Source: Opitutaceae bacterium (lineage in GTDB: Bacteria > Verrucomicrobiota > Verrucomicrobiia > Opitutales > Opitutaceae). Taken from it: a DNA stretch of 64,000 bases. A model generated the notes under the pieces. That model worked only from the letters and a program-made list of their open reading frames with translations, ran no database searches and was not told the origin of the DNA. Location of the stretch: contig JAEUGY010000042.1 in assembly GCA_016794625.1 (NCBI GenBank), positions 1 through 64,000 of the forward strand, written 5' to 3'. Below are positions 1-8,772 of this stretch, piece after piece (the first letter of the stretch is position 1; every line of letters begins with the position of its first letter). A program made the position numbers and the translations under genes.

Positions 1-41
1 TCCGCGCTCTTTTCGTTTTTTGACCCACAGTCTTTTGGTCT

Positions 42-117
42 GCCCAGATAGCTCAGTTGGCAGAGCACGTCCTTGGTAAGGACGAGGTCGCCGGTTCAAA
101 TCCGGTTCTGGGCTCCA
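42..117 (+). tRNA. tRNA-Thr (anticodon GGT)
   Basis: A full cloverleaf is visible. The acceptor stem GCCCAGA (42-48) pairs with TCTGGGC (107-113), the anticodon stem CGTCC/GGACG encloses the loop TTGGTAA with anticodon GGT, and the T-loop is GGTTCAAATCC. The discriminator base is T and the CCA end is encoded (115-117). It lies 93 nt upstream of tuf, the classic thrT–tuf arrangement, so both may share a transcript. Confidence 0.96.
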
Positions 118-210
118 GGTCAAAAGCACAAAAGCGTCGCACGACTTCCACGACGAAAATATCAGAGGTCAAAACAGCTATACTTCCAACACACAACACG
201 TTCCCATTCC

Positions 211-1401
211 ATGGCTAAAGGTACATTCGAGCGCAAGAAACCGCACGTTAACGTCGGCACGATTGGCCACGTTGACCACGGCAAGACAACTACGACCACG
301 GCGATCCTCGCGGTCCAAGCCGGCAAAGGCCTCGCTGAGGTCAAGTCGTACGCGGACATCGCCAAGGGTGGAACGGTCCGCGATGCTTCCAAGATCGTCA
401 CGATATCAGTGGCCCACGTCGAGTACGAGACGACAAAGCGTCACTACGCACACGTTGATTGCCCCGGACACGCGGATTTTGTCAAAAACATGATCACGGG
501 CGCAGCGCAAATGGACGGCGCTATCCTTGTGGTTTCGGCCGCAGACGGCCCGATGCCGCAGACTCGTGAACACATCCTCTTGGCTCGCCAGGTGGGCGTA
601 CCAAAGATTGTGGTGTGGCTGAACAAAGTTGATCTGATCGACGACAAAGAGCTCCTCGATCTCGTCGAGATGGAGATCCGCGAGCTCTTGAGCAAGTACC
701 AGTTCGACGGCGACAATGCTCGCATCGTTCGCGGTTCGGCCACCGCCGCACTGGAAGGGAAGCCCGAAGGGATTGCCCAAATCACCGAATTGATGGATGC
801 CATCGATTCTGAGATCCCGGAACCGCAGCGTGAAACGGATAAGCCGTTTCTCATGTCGGTGGAAGATGTGTTCTCGATCACGGGTCGAGGCACGGTTGCC
901 ACGGGTCGTATCGAACGCGGCATTGTCAAACTTAACGACACGGTTGAGATCGTTGGGCTTAAGGACACAACCACGACCGTCGTCACCGGCATTGAAATGT
1001 TCCGCAAGCTGCTCGACAGCGGTCAAGCGGGTGACAATGTTGGCATCCTTCTCCGCGGTATTGAAAAAGAAGGAATCGAGCGTGGGCAAGTGCTGGCGGC
1101 CCCGAAGTCGATTACGCCCCACAAGAAGGGTAAGGCTGAAATTTACGTACTGACGAAGGAAGAAGGTGGTCGTCACACCCCGTTCTTTAACGGCTACCGT
1201 CCTCAGTTCTATTTCCGGACGACGGATGTGACTGGTATCGTGAATCTGCCAACCGGCGTGGAAATGATCATGCCCGGCGATAACGTCAGTGTCGAGATCG
1301 ACCTGATTGTGCCTATTGCCATGGAAAAGACGCAGCGATTCGCTATCCGTGAAGGTGGCCGAACCATTGGTGCCGGTCGTATCACGGAGATCTTGGTCTA
1401 A
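211..1401 (+). CDS. tuf: translation elongation factor Tu
   Basis: EF-Tu, 396 aa, the usual length; it carries aminoacyl-tRNA to the ribosomal A site as a GTPase. The P-loop GHVDHGKT is at residues 19-26, DCPGH (G3) at 83-87 and NKVD (G4) near 136; domains 2 and 3 are complete to the usual C-terminal GAGRI motif. I start at ATG 211 ([14 protein letters not shown]), which matches family N-termini; the frame is open upstream but that part overlaps the tRNA-Thr. Odd point: the switch I/G2 segment (residues 51-65) does not carry the usual PEEKARGIT but reads [15 protein letters not shown]; the Mg-binding Thr is kept (Thr64). No Shine-Dalgarno site is visible; the start is preceded by CC. Confidence 0.98.
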   Translation: MAKGTFERKKPHVNVGTIGHVDHGKTTTTTAILAVQAGKGLAEVKSYADIAKGGTVRDASKIVTISVAHVEYETTKRHYAHVDCPGHADFVKNMITGAAQMDGAILVVSAADGPMPQTREHILLARQVGVPKIVVWLNKVDLIDDKELLDLVEMEIRELLSKYQFDGDNARIVRGSATAALEGKPEGIAQITELMDAIDSEIPEPQRETDKPFLMSVEDVFSITGRGTVATGRIERGIVKLNDTVEIVGLKDTTTTVVTGIEMFRKLLDSGQAGDNVGILLRGIEKEGIERGQVLAAPKSITPHKKGKAEIYVLTKEEGGRHTPFFNGYRPQFYFRTTDVTGIVNLPTGVEMIMPGDNVSVEIDLIVPIAMEKTQRFAIREGGRTIGAGRITEILV

Positions 1402-1428
1402 AACGGACAACAGGTGTTGTTCATTCTC

Positions 1429-1455
1429 GCCGAGGCTCCGATACGGGGCCTCGGC
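1429..1455 (+). terminator. hairpin after tuf, possible weak terminator
   Basis: GCCGAGGC (1429-1436) pairs perfectly with GCCTCGGC (1448-1455) around a loop of 11 nt. No clear T-run follows, so it may be an attenuator or a processing site between tuf and tRNA-Trp rather than a full terminator. Confidence 0.5.
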
Positions 1456-1480
1456 TGTGTCGTCTAAAAGTCTTGTACAC

Positions 1481-1556
1481 AGGGGTGTAGCTCAATCGGT
1501 AGAGTAGCGGTCTCCAAAACCGTTGGTTGGGGGTTCGATTCCCTCCGCCCCTGCCA
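1481..1556 (+). tRNA. tRNA-Trp (anticodon CCA)
   Basis: The acceptor stem AGGGGTG (1481-1487) pairs with CGCCCCT ending at 1552, the anticodon loop CTCCAAA carries CCA, and the T-arm is GGGGGTTCGATTCCCTC. Discriminator G and an encoded CCA (1554-1556) follow. It sits directly before secE, as in many bacteria (tRNA-Trp–secE–nusG). Confidence 0.96.
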
Positions 1557-1567
1557 GTTTCTTACAC

Positions 1568-1771
1568 ATGAAAAACCCGTTCCGCAGCACTCGCATCTTC
1601 TTTGGTGAGATGATCGACGAGCTGAAGAAGGCCACCTGGCCGACTAAGTCCGAACTGCGCGACTCCACAATCGTGGTCATCGTTGCGGCGATCCTTTTGG
1701 GTGTTTTTACGAGCGTGAGTGATTTCGCCCTCTACCAAGTTGTGGATCTGTTTACGTCGTGGGTTAGTTGA
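1568..1771 (+). CDS. secE: preprotein translocase subunit SecE
   Basis: SecE, 67 aa, the short single-span bacterial form. It clamps SecY in the translocon. The conserved amphipathic helix with KKATWPTKSEL lies at residues 19-30 and is followed by one membrane segment (about 34-56). The frame is open further upstream, but ATG 1568 is chosen because earlier codons lie inside tRNA-Trp. Only 11 nt separate the tRNA CCA end from this start and no Shine-Dalgarno site is present. nusG follows after 12 nt. Confidence 0.93.
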   Translation: MKNPFRSTRIFFGEMIDELKKATWPTKSELRDSTIVVIVAAILLGVFTSVSDFALYQVVDLFTSWVS

Positions 1772-1783
1772 GCAATTATTCTA

Positions 1784-2362
1784 ATGGCTTCGTCGACTTC
1801 CGCACCTCTGAGTGCCCAATGGTTTGCACTTCACACGCTCTCTGGACAGGAGGGTAAGGTGAAGACGTACATTGAAAAGTTCAAGAAGGCCGAGGAACTC
1901 GACGATCACATTTTTGAAGTCCTGCTACCCACAGAAATCGTTTCTGAAGTAAAGGGCGGGAAGAAGACGACCAAGACCCGTAAGCTGTATCCTGGCTATG
2001 TCTTTATCCAGATGCACTTATATGGCGAGGATGGGAAAGTCATCAACCGCCCTTGGTACTTTGTGAAGGAAGTAGCGGGTGTAATTGGCTTTGTTGGTGG
2101 AGAGCGGCCCGCTGCACTTCGGCAGAGCGAGATTGATGAAATACGTGCTCGGATTGAAGCGGCATCCGGGAAGGAAGTTCCCAAGGTGCAATATGAAGTT
2201 GGCGAAGAAGTAAAAGTAACCGATGGAGCGTTTGCCAACCTCACCGGGCGAATTGATGAAATTGATCCTGAGCGTGGTAAACTAAAGATCTCGGTCTCCA
2301 TCTTTGGTCGCTTCACACCGGTCGAACTTGAATATTGGCAGGTGCAGAGAATCACGGAGTGA
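1784..2362 (+). CDS. nusG: transcription termination/antitermination protein NusG
   Basis: NusG, 192 aa, a normal length. It binds the RNA polymerase clamp and links it to Rho or the ribosome. The NGN domain begins with WFALHTLSGQEGK (12-25) and contains the RKLYPGYVFI segment (66-75); the C-terminal KOW domain covers roughly 137-190 (VTDGAFANLTG). It follows secE by 12 nt and precedes rplK by 110 nt. ATG 1784 lacks a clear Shine-Dalgarno site. Confidence 0.97.
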   Translation: MASSTSAPLSAQWFALHTLSGQEGKVKTYIEKFKKAEELDDHIFEVLLPTEIVSEVKGGKKTTKTRKLYPGYVFIQMHLYGEDGKVINRPWYFVKEVAGVIGFVGGERPAALRQSEIDEIRARIEAASGKEVPKVQYEVGEEVKVTDGAFANLTGRIDEIDPERGKLKISVSIFGRFTPVELEYWQVQRITE

Positions 2363-2472
2363 TCTTTGCGATGAATGGCAAAGTCCTAGGCGAACCCTCC
2401 TGCTCACCCGGGTTCAACCTTGAGCTCGCCAAAACCAGAATCTCATAATACTAAGTCAAACCCTTTACATCC

Positions 2473-2898
2473 ATGGCCAAGAAGATCCAAGGTTACGTTC
2501 GCCTCCAACTTCCCGCTGGTGCTGCAAATCCGGCACCTCCTGTCGGTCCTGCCCTCGGCGCTCAAGGCGTCAATATCATGGCGTTCTGCAAGGAGTTCAA
2601 CGCACGGACGAAAGACCAGAATGGCATGATTTTGCCGGTCGTCATCACCGTCTTTTCCGACAAGAGCTTCACGTTCATTCTGAAGTCTCCGCCGGCCTCT
2701 GTTTTGTTGAAGAAAGCCGCCAATATCGCGTCAGGTTCCGCTAAACCAAACCAAGACAAAGTTGGCAAGGTGACCAAGAAGCAACTGGCGGAAATCTATA
2801 AGCTCAAAGCCAAAGATCTTAACGCAAAGGACGAAGCGGCTGGTATTAAGGTCATCGCTGGCACTGCCCGCAACATGGGTATCGACGTCATCGACTGA
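2473..2898 (+). CDS. rplK: 50S ribosomal protein L11
   Basis: L11, 141 aa, the standard length; it binds the GTPase-associated region of 23S rRNA. The hallmark [19 protein letters not shown] stretch is at residues 20-38 and the C-terminal RNA-binding domain ends with [10 protein letters not shown]. It starts at ATG 2473 in a CC-ATG context. rplA lies 103 nt downstream beyond a structured spacer. Confidence 0.98.
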   Translation: MAKKIQGYVRLQLPAGAANPAPPVGPALGAQGVNIMAFCKEFNARTKDQNGMILPVVITVFSDKSFTFILKSPPASVLLKKAANIASGSAKPNQDKVGKVTKKQLAEIYKLKAKDLNAKDEAAGIKVIAGTARNMGIDVID

Positions 2899-2920
2899 TT
2901 GTCCCCATCAACTATTTTGA

Positions 2921-2979
2921 GACAGGACGGTTTCCTGTCTCTCTCAGAAAACCGCCCGACGCGGGAGTCCCTCCGGGAC
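2921..2979 (+). promoter_or_regulatory. structured rplK–rplA spacer
   Basis: Two hairpins lie between rplK and rplA: GACAGGA/TCCTGTC (2921-2927/2933-2939) and GTCCC/GGGAC (2967-2971/2975-2979). A good Shine-Dalgarno site (AAGGAG, 2991-2996) follows before rplA. In other bacteria L1 represses this operon by binding its mRNA, so a translational control role is possible, but I cannot match the L1 site with confidence. Confidence 0.3.
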
Positions 2980-3001
2980 GTTCGAACCGCAAGGAGTCAA
3001 G

Positions 3002-3700
3002 ATGCCTGCTATCAAAAAGAGTAAACGTTATCGCAGCGCCGTACAGGTTGCTGATCTCAGCAAGGAGTATCCGCTCAAGGATGCTATCGATATCCTTGCC
3101 AAGTTCCCGAAGGCGAAGTTTGACGAAACCGTCGAGCTTTCATTTCGTCTTGGAGTGGACCCGACGGCGGGTGACCAGATGGTGCGTGGTACCACCCCGC
3201 TTCCCAATGGATCTGGTAAGAAGGTGAGAGTTCTTGTTTTCACCGACAACGCCAAGGCGGCGATCGATGCCGGTGCAGACCACGCTGGTTTGCAGGACAT
3301 TATGGCCAAGATTAATGAAGGCTGGTTGGACTTCGATGTCGCAATCGCCACTACCGAGGCAATGAAGACGGTGCGCTCCATTGCCCGGGTCCTTGGTCCC
3401 AAGGGCTTAATGCCCAATCCGAAGTCGGGCACGGTAACTGACGACATTCCTGCAGGTATCAAGGCGGTCAAAGCCGGACGAGTAGAGTTCAAGATGGACA
3501 AGGCGGCCAATATCGGCGTTGGAGTGGGCAAACGTTCGTTTACTTCAGCGCAGATCCTTGAAAATGCCACGGCGGTGTTGGATGCGATAGGCAAAGCCAA
3601 ACCTGCTTCATTTAAGGGCAATTACATCAAGACTGTCGCGATCTCATCTTCGCAGAGTCCCTCTGTGCATATTGCGTCGACAGAGTTTTCAAAATTTTAA
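3002..3700 (+). CDS. rplA: 50S ribosomal protein L1
   Basis: L1, 232 aa, typical length; it forms the L1 stalk that guides E-site tRNA release. The conserved motif GPKGLMPNPKSGTVT is near residues 132-146, and GRVEFKMDKAANIGVGVGK follows. The start at ATG 3002 has one of the few strong Shine-Dalgarno sites in the cluster (AAGGAG, 6 nt upstream). rplJ follows after 18 nt. Confidence 0.98.
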   Translation: MPAIKKSKRYRSAVQVADLSKEYPLKDAIDILAKFPKAKFDETVELSFRLGVDPTAGDQMVRGTTPLPNGSGKKVRVLVFTDNAKAAIDAGADHAGLQDIMAKINEGWLDFDVAIATTEAMKTVRSIARVLGPKGLMPNPKSGTVTDDIPAGIKAVKAGRVEFKMDKAANIGVGVGKRSFTSAQILENATAVLDAIGKAKPASFKGNYIKTVAISSSQSPSVHIASTEFSKF

Positions 3701-3718
3701 CCGGAGCCTCGACTATCC

Positions 3719-4207
3719 ATGAGAGCTGAAAAGCAATATCTGATTTCTGAGGTCGAGACGCACCTCAAGAAGAGTGATTACGTCATTCTTGCCAATTTCA
3801 CGAACGTGACCGTTTCGGACGTGGCGGACCTCCGCTCACGTCTCGCCGCGGAAAAAGCCGAGTTTCACGTTGTCAAGAACAGTTCTTTGCGCGTTGCCGC
3901 GAAGGCCCTGGGCTTGCCCGCAATTGATTCTGGGCTTTCTGGTCCCACCGCAATCGTTGTAGGTGGAAAAAACCCAGCGGGTGTGGCGAAGGTCCTTAAG
4001 CAGTATATCGAAGAAAAGAAGAAGCTCGCAGTCAAGGTGGGGGTACTTGAGAGCAAGCTCTTCAGCGCTGCTGAGCTTTCGGCCATTGCGGACTTGCCGC
4101 CGTTCGACGCGGTACGCGCGCAATTCTTGGGCATGCTGACGAGCACTGCTGCTGCATTTGTGCGTGTCCTTGACGCAAAGGTGAAGAAAGAAGCACCTGC
4201 CGCCTGA
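3719..4207 (+). CDS. rplJ: 50S ribosomal protein L10
   Basis: L10, 162 aa; it anchors L7/L12 dimers on the ribosome. The N-terminal domain (about 1-130) matches the family (VDLRSRLAAEKAEFHVVKNS-like segment, residues 36-55) and the C-terminal helix that binds L12 is present. Only 18 nt separate it from rplA, so the long L10-binding leader known upstream of rplJ in enteric bacteria is not present here. Start context is CC-ATG. Confidence 0.96.
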   Translation: MRAEKQYLISEVETHLKKSDYVILANFTNVTVSDVADLRSRLAAEKAEFHVVKNSSLRVAAKALGLPAIDSGLSGPTAIVVGGKNPAGVAKVLKQYIEEKKKLAVKVGVLESKLFSAAELSAIADLPPFDAVRAQFLGMLTSTAAAFVRVLDAKVKKEAPAA

Positions 4208-4340
4208 TCTTTACCACAACACTTTGATGCACGGTGCCTAAAGCCCCGGGTATCAGCAACCATCCAAAGAAATGTGCTAGGAGATACGTCTCTTAAACGT
4301 GGCCTAATCCTTGGCTCGCTAGCATTTTCAGGAGACTAAC

Positions 4341-4724
4341 ATGAGCAATATCACGAAAGACCAAGTTATTGAGTGGCTCTCTGGCCAGTCAATTCTCGAA
4401 CTCGCCGCCCTCGTAAAAGACCTCGAAGGCAAGTGGGGCGTTTCTGCAGCTGCAGCGGTCGCAGCCGCTCCGTCGGGTGCTGCCGCTGCCCCAGCCGCTG
4501 CAGCGATTGAACAAACCGAGTTCACAATCGTCCTGGCTGAAGCTGGCGCGAATAAGATCGGCGTTATTAAGGAGGTCCGTGCGATTACCGGGCTTGGCTT
4601 GAAAGAAGCCAAGGACTTGGTCGACGGAGCCCCCAAGCCCGTGAAGGAGAATGTGGCAAAGGCTGAAGCGGAAGAGATCAAGAAGAAGCTCGAAGCCGCT
4701 GGAGCCAAAGTTCAGCTGAAATAA
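4341..4724 (+). CDS. rplL: 50S ribosomal protein L7/L12
   Basis: L7/L12, 127 aa, normal length. An N-terminal dimerisation domain (1-35) is followed by an Ala/Pro hinge (36-55) and the globular C-terminal domain that recruits translational GTPases (motif [19 protein letters not shown]). A strong AGGAGA site precedes ATG 4341, fitting the need for excess L12 over L10. A 133-nt spacer separates it from rplJ. Confidence 0.98.
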   Translation: MSNITKDQVIEWLSGQSILELAALVKDLEGKWGVSAAAAVAAAPSGAAAAPAAAAIEQTEFTIVLAEAGANKIGVIKEVRAITGLGLKEAKDLVDGAPKPVKENVAKAEAEEIKKKLEAAGAKVQLK

Positions 4725-4765
4725 CCGGCTTGGGACCTTTTCGTACAAAAGCCCTAAGTTTTTCG

Positions 4766-4800
4766 GGACAGGCTGCGTCCGCACGCAGCCTGTCCTTTGC
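4766..4800 (+). terminator. strong hairpin between rplL and rpoB (terminator/attenuator)
   Basis: A perfect 13-bp stem (4766-4778 with 4783-4795) and a 4-nt loop CCGC is followed by TTTGCCTTTTT. Partial termination at this place sets the ratio of ribosomal proteins to RNA polymerase in enteric bacteria, and a similar role is likely here. Confidence 0.8.
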
Positions 4801-4927
4801 CTTTTTCAACTTTTGTTCTTTGTTTGTTGGGCGCCGCAGGCCTTTTGCCCGGCCGCCGATTCTCTGAGCGCTCCACCAGGAACGCCCTTTCTTTTCCAGT
4901 CGTTTCGTTTCATATCCGGGAACTCCC

Positions 4928-7900
4928 ATGGCCGATCGTAGCAACCACGCAGACCGCATCAACTTCGGCAAGCTTCGCGAAGTTATCCAGCCACCGAACT
5001 TGATCGAGCTCCAGATCAGCTCGTATCTTGAGTACCTCCAGAAAGGCATACCCGAGAAACAGCGGAAGAATCAGGGTCTGGAAGCAGTATTTCGGGAGGT
5101 GTTTCCCATTGAGTCCTACGATGGACGACTGGTTCTCGAGTACGTTTCCTATACTATTGGTGATCCTAAGAACACGGAAATTGAATGCATTCGAGAGGGT
5201 ATCACCTATTCCGTTCCCCTCTATGTAAAGCTGCGGCTGCGAGAAGAGGATTTCATCAAGGACGAGGAGATTTACATGGGCGAAATTCCCATGGTGACTG
5301 AGCGAGGATCATTTATCATCAATGGGGCTGAGCGCGTTGTTGTTTCACAATTGCATCGTTCTCCCGGAATTGCATTTGAGGTAGCGCCACATCCGAATGG
5401 GAAGCTTCTTCATTCGTTTAGGATCATTCCGGACCGTGGCACATGGTTGGAAGTGCAGTTCGACAACAACGATCTTCTTTATGTCTATCTGGATCGTCGA
5501 CGCCGCCGCCGTAAATTCCTGATCACGACGCTACTGCGGGCAATCGGGTTTAGTGCGGACATCGATATTCTGAATCTCTTTTATGAGATCAAGGAATTGA
5601 AGGTGGCGAAAGCGTTGGATCTGGAGAATGTTAGTACTTTGGTTCTGGTGGAAGATGCGATCGACGCACAGCAGGGTGTCGTGCTGGCGCGCGCTTTTGA
5701 GCCCCTCACGAAAGCCATCGTGCGAACCTTCGAGAAGCACGATATATCCGCAATTCGGGTCATAGATACAGCGGCAGATGAAGGGGCGATTATTCGCGCC
5801 CTGAAGAAGGATCCGACCAGGAATGAAGAGGAGGCGCTGAAAGAAATCTACAAGCGGCTCCGTCCGGGTGAACCCCCGACGACTGCCAATGCCAAGGCCC
5901 TTCTCAAACGTCTATTCTTCGATCCCAAGCGCTACGATCTTGGTCGGGTTGGACGTTACAAGGTGAATCAGAAACTTGGACTCAAGGTAGACCTGGAACA
6001 GAGAATTCTTGAGTCAGGCGATGTTGTTGGAGCCACGAAATATCTGGTTCGTTTGAAGCGGGGCGAGGGTGTGGTTGACGATATCGATCACCTCGGTTCG
6101 CGTCGCGTGCGCACCGTGGGAGAATTGCTGGCTAATCAATGTCGGGTTGGCTTGGCACGAACCGAACGACTCGTCCGCGAACGGATGACCATGTACGATC
6201 AGAGCGTGGATTCGATCACGCCGCAAAAGTTGATCAATCCGAAGGCGTTAACTACGGTGATTCGCGACTTCTTTGCCCGGTCGCAGCTTTCGCAGTTCAT
6301 GGATCAAATTAATCCATTGGCCGAAGTTACCCACAAACGCCGTCTTTCTGCGCTCGGACCTGGAGGCCTTAATCGAGACCGGGCGGGTTTCGAAGTTCGA
6401 GATGTGCATCCTTCTCATTATGGCCGAATCTGTCCGATTGAGACTCCTGAAGGTCCGAACATTGGTCTGATTAATTCACTTTCGACTTACGCGCGAGTTA
6501 ACGAATTCGGCTTTATCGAATCTCCTTACCGCGTGGTTAAGGACGGGCGTGTTTCTGATAAGATTGATTATCTCACGGCCGATCAGGAAGAGGGCAAAGT
6601 GATCGCGCAGGCCAATGCCGAAATCGATGACAAGGGCAACTTTGTAGGAAAAGTAACTGTCCGTCAGGATGGTAACTTCTTGGAAGTGGCGGCCAGTGAT
6701 GTCCACTTGATGGACGTGTCTCCCAAGCAGGTGATTTCGATTGCAGCAGGGATGATCCCATTCTTGGAGCACGATGACGCTAATCGTGCGCTCATGGGTG
6801 CCAACATGCAGCGGCAAGGGGTTCCCTTGCTCCAAGCAGAGTCACCATTCGTCGGAACCGGAATTGAAGAGCGGGTGGCTCGCGATTCAAAGATCGTTGT
6901 TGTAGCTGAAGAAGCAGGCGTGGTCGCATCCGTGGACGCGAAACGAATCGTGACCACTCGAGATGGTGAGTTGCCCCGCAACTTTGAAAAGCATCCAAAA
7001 AGCGACCAGAAGAATGGCGTGGCGGTCTATGAACTCCGTAAGTTCATGCGCTCCAACGCCGGAACTTGTTTCAATCAGAAACCGATCGTGAGGAAAGGGC
7101 AGAAGGTCAAAGTGGGGGATGTTATTGCCGACGGTCCATCCACGGACAAAGGTGAGATGGCCTTGGGCCGAAACGTGCTGGTGGCGTTTATGCCTTGGAA
7201 TGGCTATAACTTCGAGGACGCCATCCTTATCTCGGAGAAAGTTCTCAAGGAAGATATTTTCACCTCAATCCATATCCAGGAGTTTGAAGTCACTGCTCGT
7301 GATACGAAACTTGGACCGGAAGAAATCACCCGAGACATCCCCAATGTAGGAGAGGAAGCACTCAAGAACCTGGATCATAACGGGGTAATTCGGGTGGGTG
7401 CAGAAGTGAAACCCGGAGATATTCTGGTCGGTAAAATCACGCCAAAATCGGAGACGGAACTTGCGCCGGAGGAAAAGCTGCTGCGTGCGATCTTCGGCGA
7501 AAAGGCCGCCGACGTTAAAGACACCTCCCTTGTGGTGCCATCTGGCGTCGCGGGCATAATCATGGATGTGAAGGTCTCTTCACGTATTGATAATCAACAG
7601 GAGAAGCTCTCTCCTTCCGATCGCCGCCGGCAGATCAAGCAGATCCAGGAGGATTACAAGACGGAGATGGACAAGCTGCGCGAGTCACTCACCGAGGCCT
7701 TGTCGAACATCCTCTTGGGCGAAAAGATCCCTCTTGATGTCGTCAACGGTCAGACGGGTGAGATCATCATCCCTGCAAATCGGAAAATCACCAAAACCCT
7801 TTTGCGGAAGCTCGCTGCTGTTTCGAAGCACGTCGAAATCGATCCATCACCTGTGCGAATCAAGATCATGGAGATCATCGGTTCCTATCAGGGTAAGTTC

Positions 7901-8722
7901 GACGAACTAGAGGGTGATCGCGAACGGAAGATTCAGGGAGTTGAGGCTGGTGAGGACGCCGGTACGGGTGCAATCAAGCAGGTCAAAGTTTACATCGCGA
8001 CCAAACAGAAACTAGAAGTCGGTGACAAAATGGCGGGTCGACACGGCAACAAAGGTGTCGTTGCCAAGATCGTACCCGAAGAGGACATGCCGTTCCTGCC
8101 CGATGGAACCTCCGTTGAGATTTGTTTGAATCCTCTGGGGGTGCCCTCACGCATGAATGTGGGACAAGTCTTGGAGACTCACCTTGGTTGGGCTTGTAAG
8201 AAGCTCGGTATCAAGGTCGCCACCCCGGTGTTTGATGGCATTCCCGAGAAAAAAGTGCGTGAATACCTAAAGCAGGCAGGATTGCCAAACTCTGGAAAGA
8301 GCCCGCTTTATGATGGTCGAACGGGAGAAAAAATCGATCAGGAGGTTGTCGTCGGCTACATCTATATGATGAAGCTTAACCATCTGGTTTCCCATAAGAT
8401 CCACGCTCGAGCGGTGGGCCCGTACTCCTTGGTGACGCAACAACCCTTGGGAGGTAAGGCGCAATACGGTGGTCAACGCTTTGGAGAAATGGAAGTGTGG
8501 GCGTTGGAAGCCTACGGTGCCGCGCACACGCTTCAGGAGTTGCTCACGGTGAAGTCGGACGATGTGCAGGGAAGAACCAAGATCTATGAGTCGCTCGTCA
8601 AGGGCGACAACACGCTGGTGGCCGGTACGCCCGAGTCATTCAACGTATTGATTAAGGAAATCCAGTCCTTGGGTCTCGACATTAAGCTCGCGAAGAATGA
8701 CGCCCTTAGCTTCGGGAGCTGA
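4928..8722 (+). CDS. rpoB: DNA-directed RNA polymerase subunit beta
   Basis: Beta subunit of RNA polymerase, 1264 aa, complete. The rifampicin region (about residues 452-481) reads [20 protein letters not shown] and keeps the sensitive-type residues (Q, D, H, R, S). The C-terminal [13 protein letters not shown] and [18 protein letters not shown] motifs, which border the active site and contact beta', are intact. It starts at ATG 4928 in CC-ATG context without a Shine-Dalgarno site. rpoC follows after 50 nt. Confidence 0.99.
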   Translation: MADRSNHADRINFGKLREVIQPPNLIELQISSYLEYLQKGIPEKQRKNQGLEAVFREVFPIESYDGRLVLEYVSYTIGDPKNTEIECIREGITYSVPLYVKLRLREEDFIKDEEIYMGEIPMVTERGSFIINGAERVVVSQLHRSPGIAFEVAPHPNGKLLHSFRIIPDRGTWLEVQFDNNDLLYVYLDRRRRRRKFLITTLLRAIGFSADIDILNLFYEIKELKVAKALDLENVSTLVLVEDAIDAQQGVVLARAFEPLTKAIVRTFEKHDISAIRVIDTAADEGAIIRALKKDPTRNEEEALKEIYKRLRPGEPPTTANAKALLKRLFFDPKRYDLGRVGRYKVNQKLGLKVDLEQRILESGDVVGATKYLVRLKRGEGVVDDIDHLGSRRVRTVGELLANQCRVGLARTERLVRERMTMYDQSVDSITPQKLINPKALTTVIRDFFARSQLSQFMDQINPLAEVTHKRRLSALGPGGLNRDRAGFEVRDVHPSHYGRICPIETPEGPNIGLINSLSTYARVNEFGFIESPYRVVKDGRVSDKIDYLTADQEEGKVIAQANAEIDDKGNFVGKVTVRQDGNFLEVAASDVHLMDVSPKQVISIAAGMIPFLEHDDANRALMGANMQRQGVPLLQAESPFVGTGIEERVARDSKIVVVAEEAGVVASVDAKRIVTTRDGELPRNFEKHPKSDQKNGVAVYELRKFMRSNAGTCFNQKPIVRKGQKVKVGDVIADGPSTDKGEMALGRNVLVAFMPWNGYNFEDAILISEKVLKEDIFTSIHIQEFEVTARDTKLGPEEITRDIPNVGEEALKNLDHNGVIRVGAEVKPGDILVGKITPKSETELAPEEKLLRAIFGEKAADVKDTSLVVPSGVAGIIMDVKVSSRIDNQQEKLSPSDRRRQIKQIQEDYKTEMDKLRESLTEALSNILLGEKIPLDVVNGQTGEIIIPANRKITKTLLRKLAAVSKHVEIDPSPVRIKIMEIIGSYQGKFDELEGDRERKIQGVEAGEDAGTGAIKQVKVYIATKQKLEVGDKMAGRHGNKGVVAKIVPEEDMPFLPDGTSVEICLNPLGVPSRMNVGQVLETHLGWACKKLGIKVATPVFDGIPEKKVREYLKQAGLPNSGKSPLYDGRTGEKIDQEVVVGYIYMMKLNHLVSHKIHARAVGPYSLVTQQPLGGKAQYGGQRFGEMEVWALEAYGAAHTLQELLTVKSDDVQGRTKIYESLVKGDNTLVAGTPESFNVLIKEIQSLGLDIKLAKNDALSFGS

Positions 8723-8772
8723 AGCGGGGCTGTTTGCGTCAATAGACTTTAAACAACGACAGCGATAAATAC

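Noticed and set aside
406..1410. 334-codon open frame on the minus strand opposite tuf
   Set aside because: Shadow of tuf codon usage; no family features and no independent start context.
3701..3718. L10-binding leader upstream of rplJ
   Set aside because: Only 18 nt separate rplA and rplJ, too short for the known L10/L12 leader structure.
6281..6370. rifampicin resistance change in rpoB
   Set aside because: The differences from E. coli (Ile and Ala at two variable positions) occur in many sensitive bacteria; key contact residues are unchanged.
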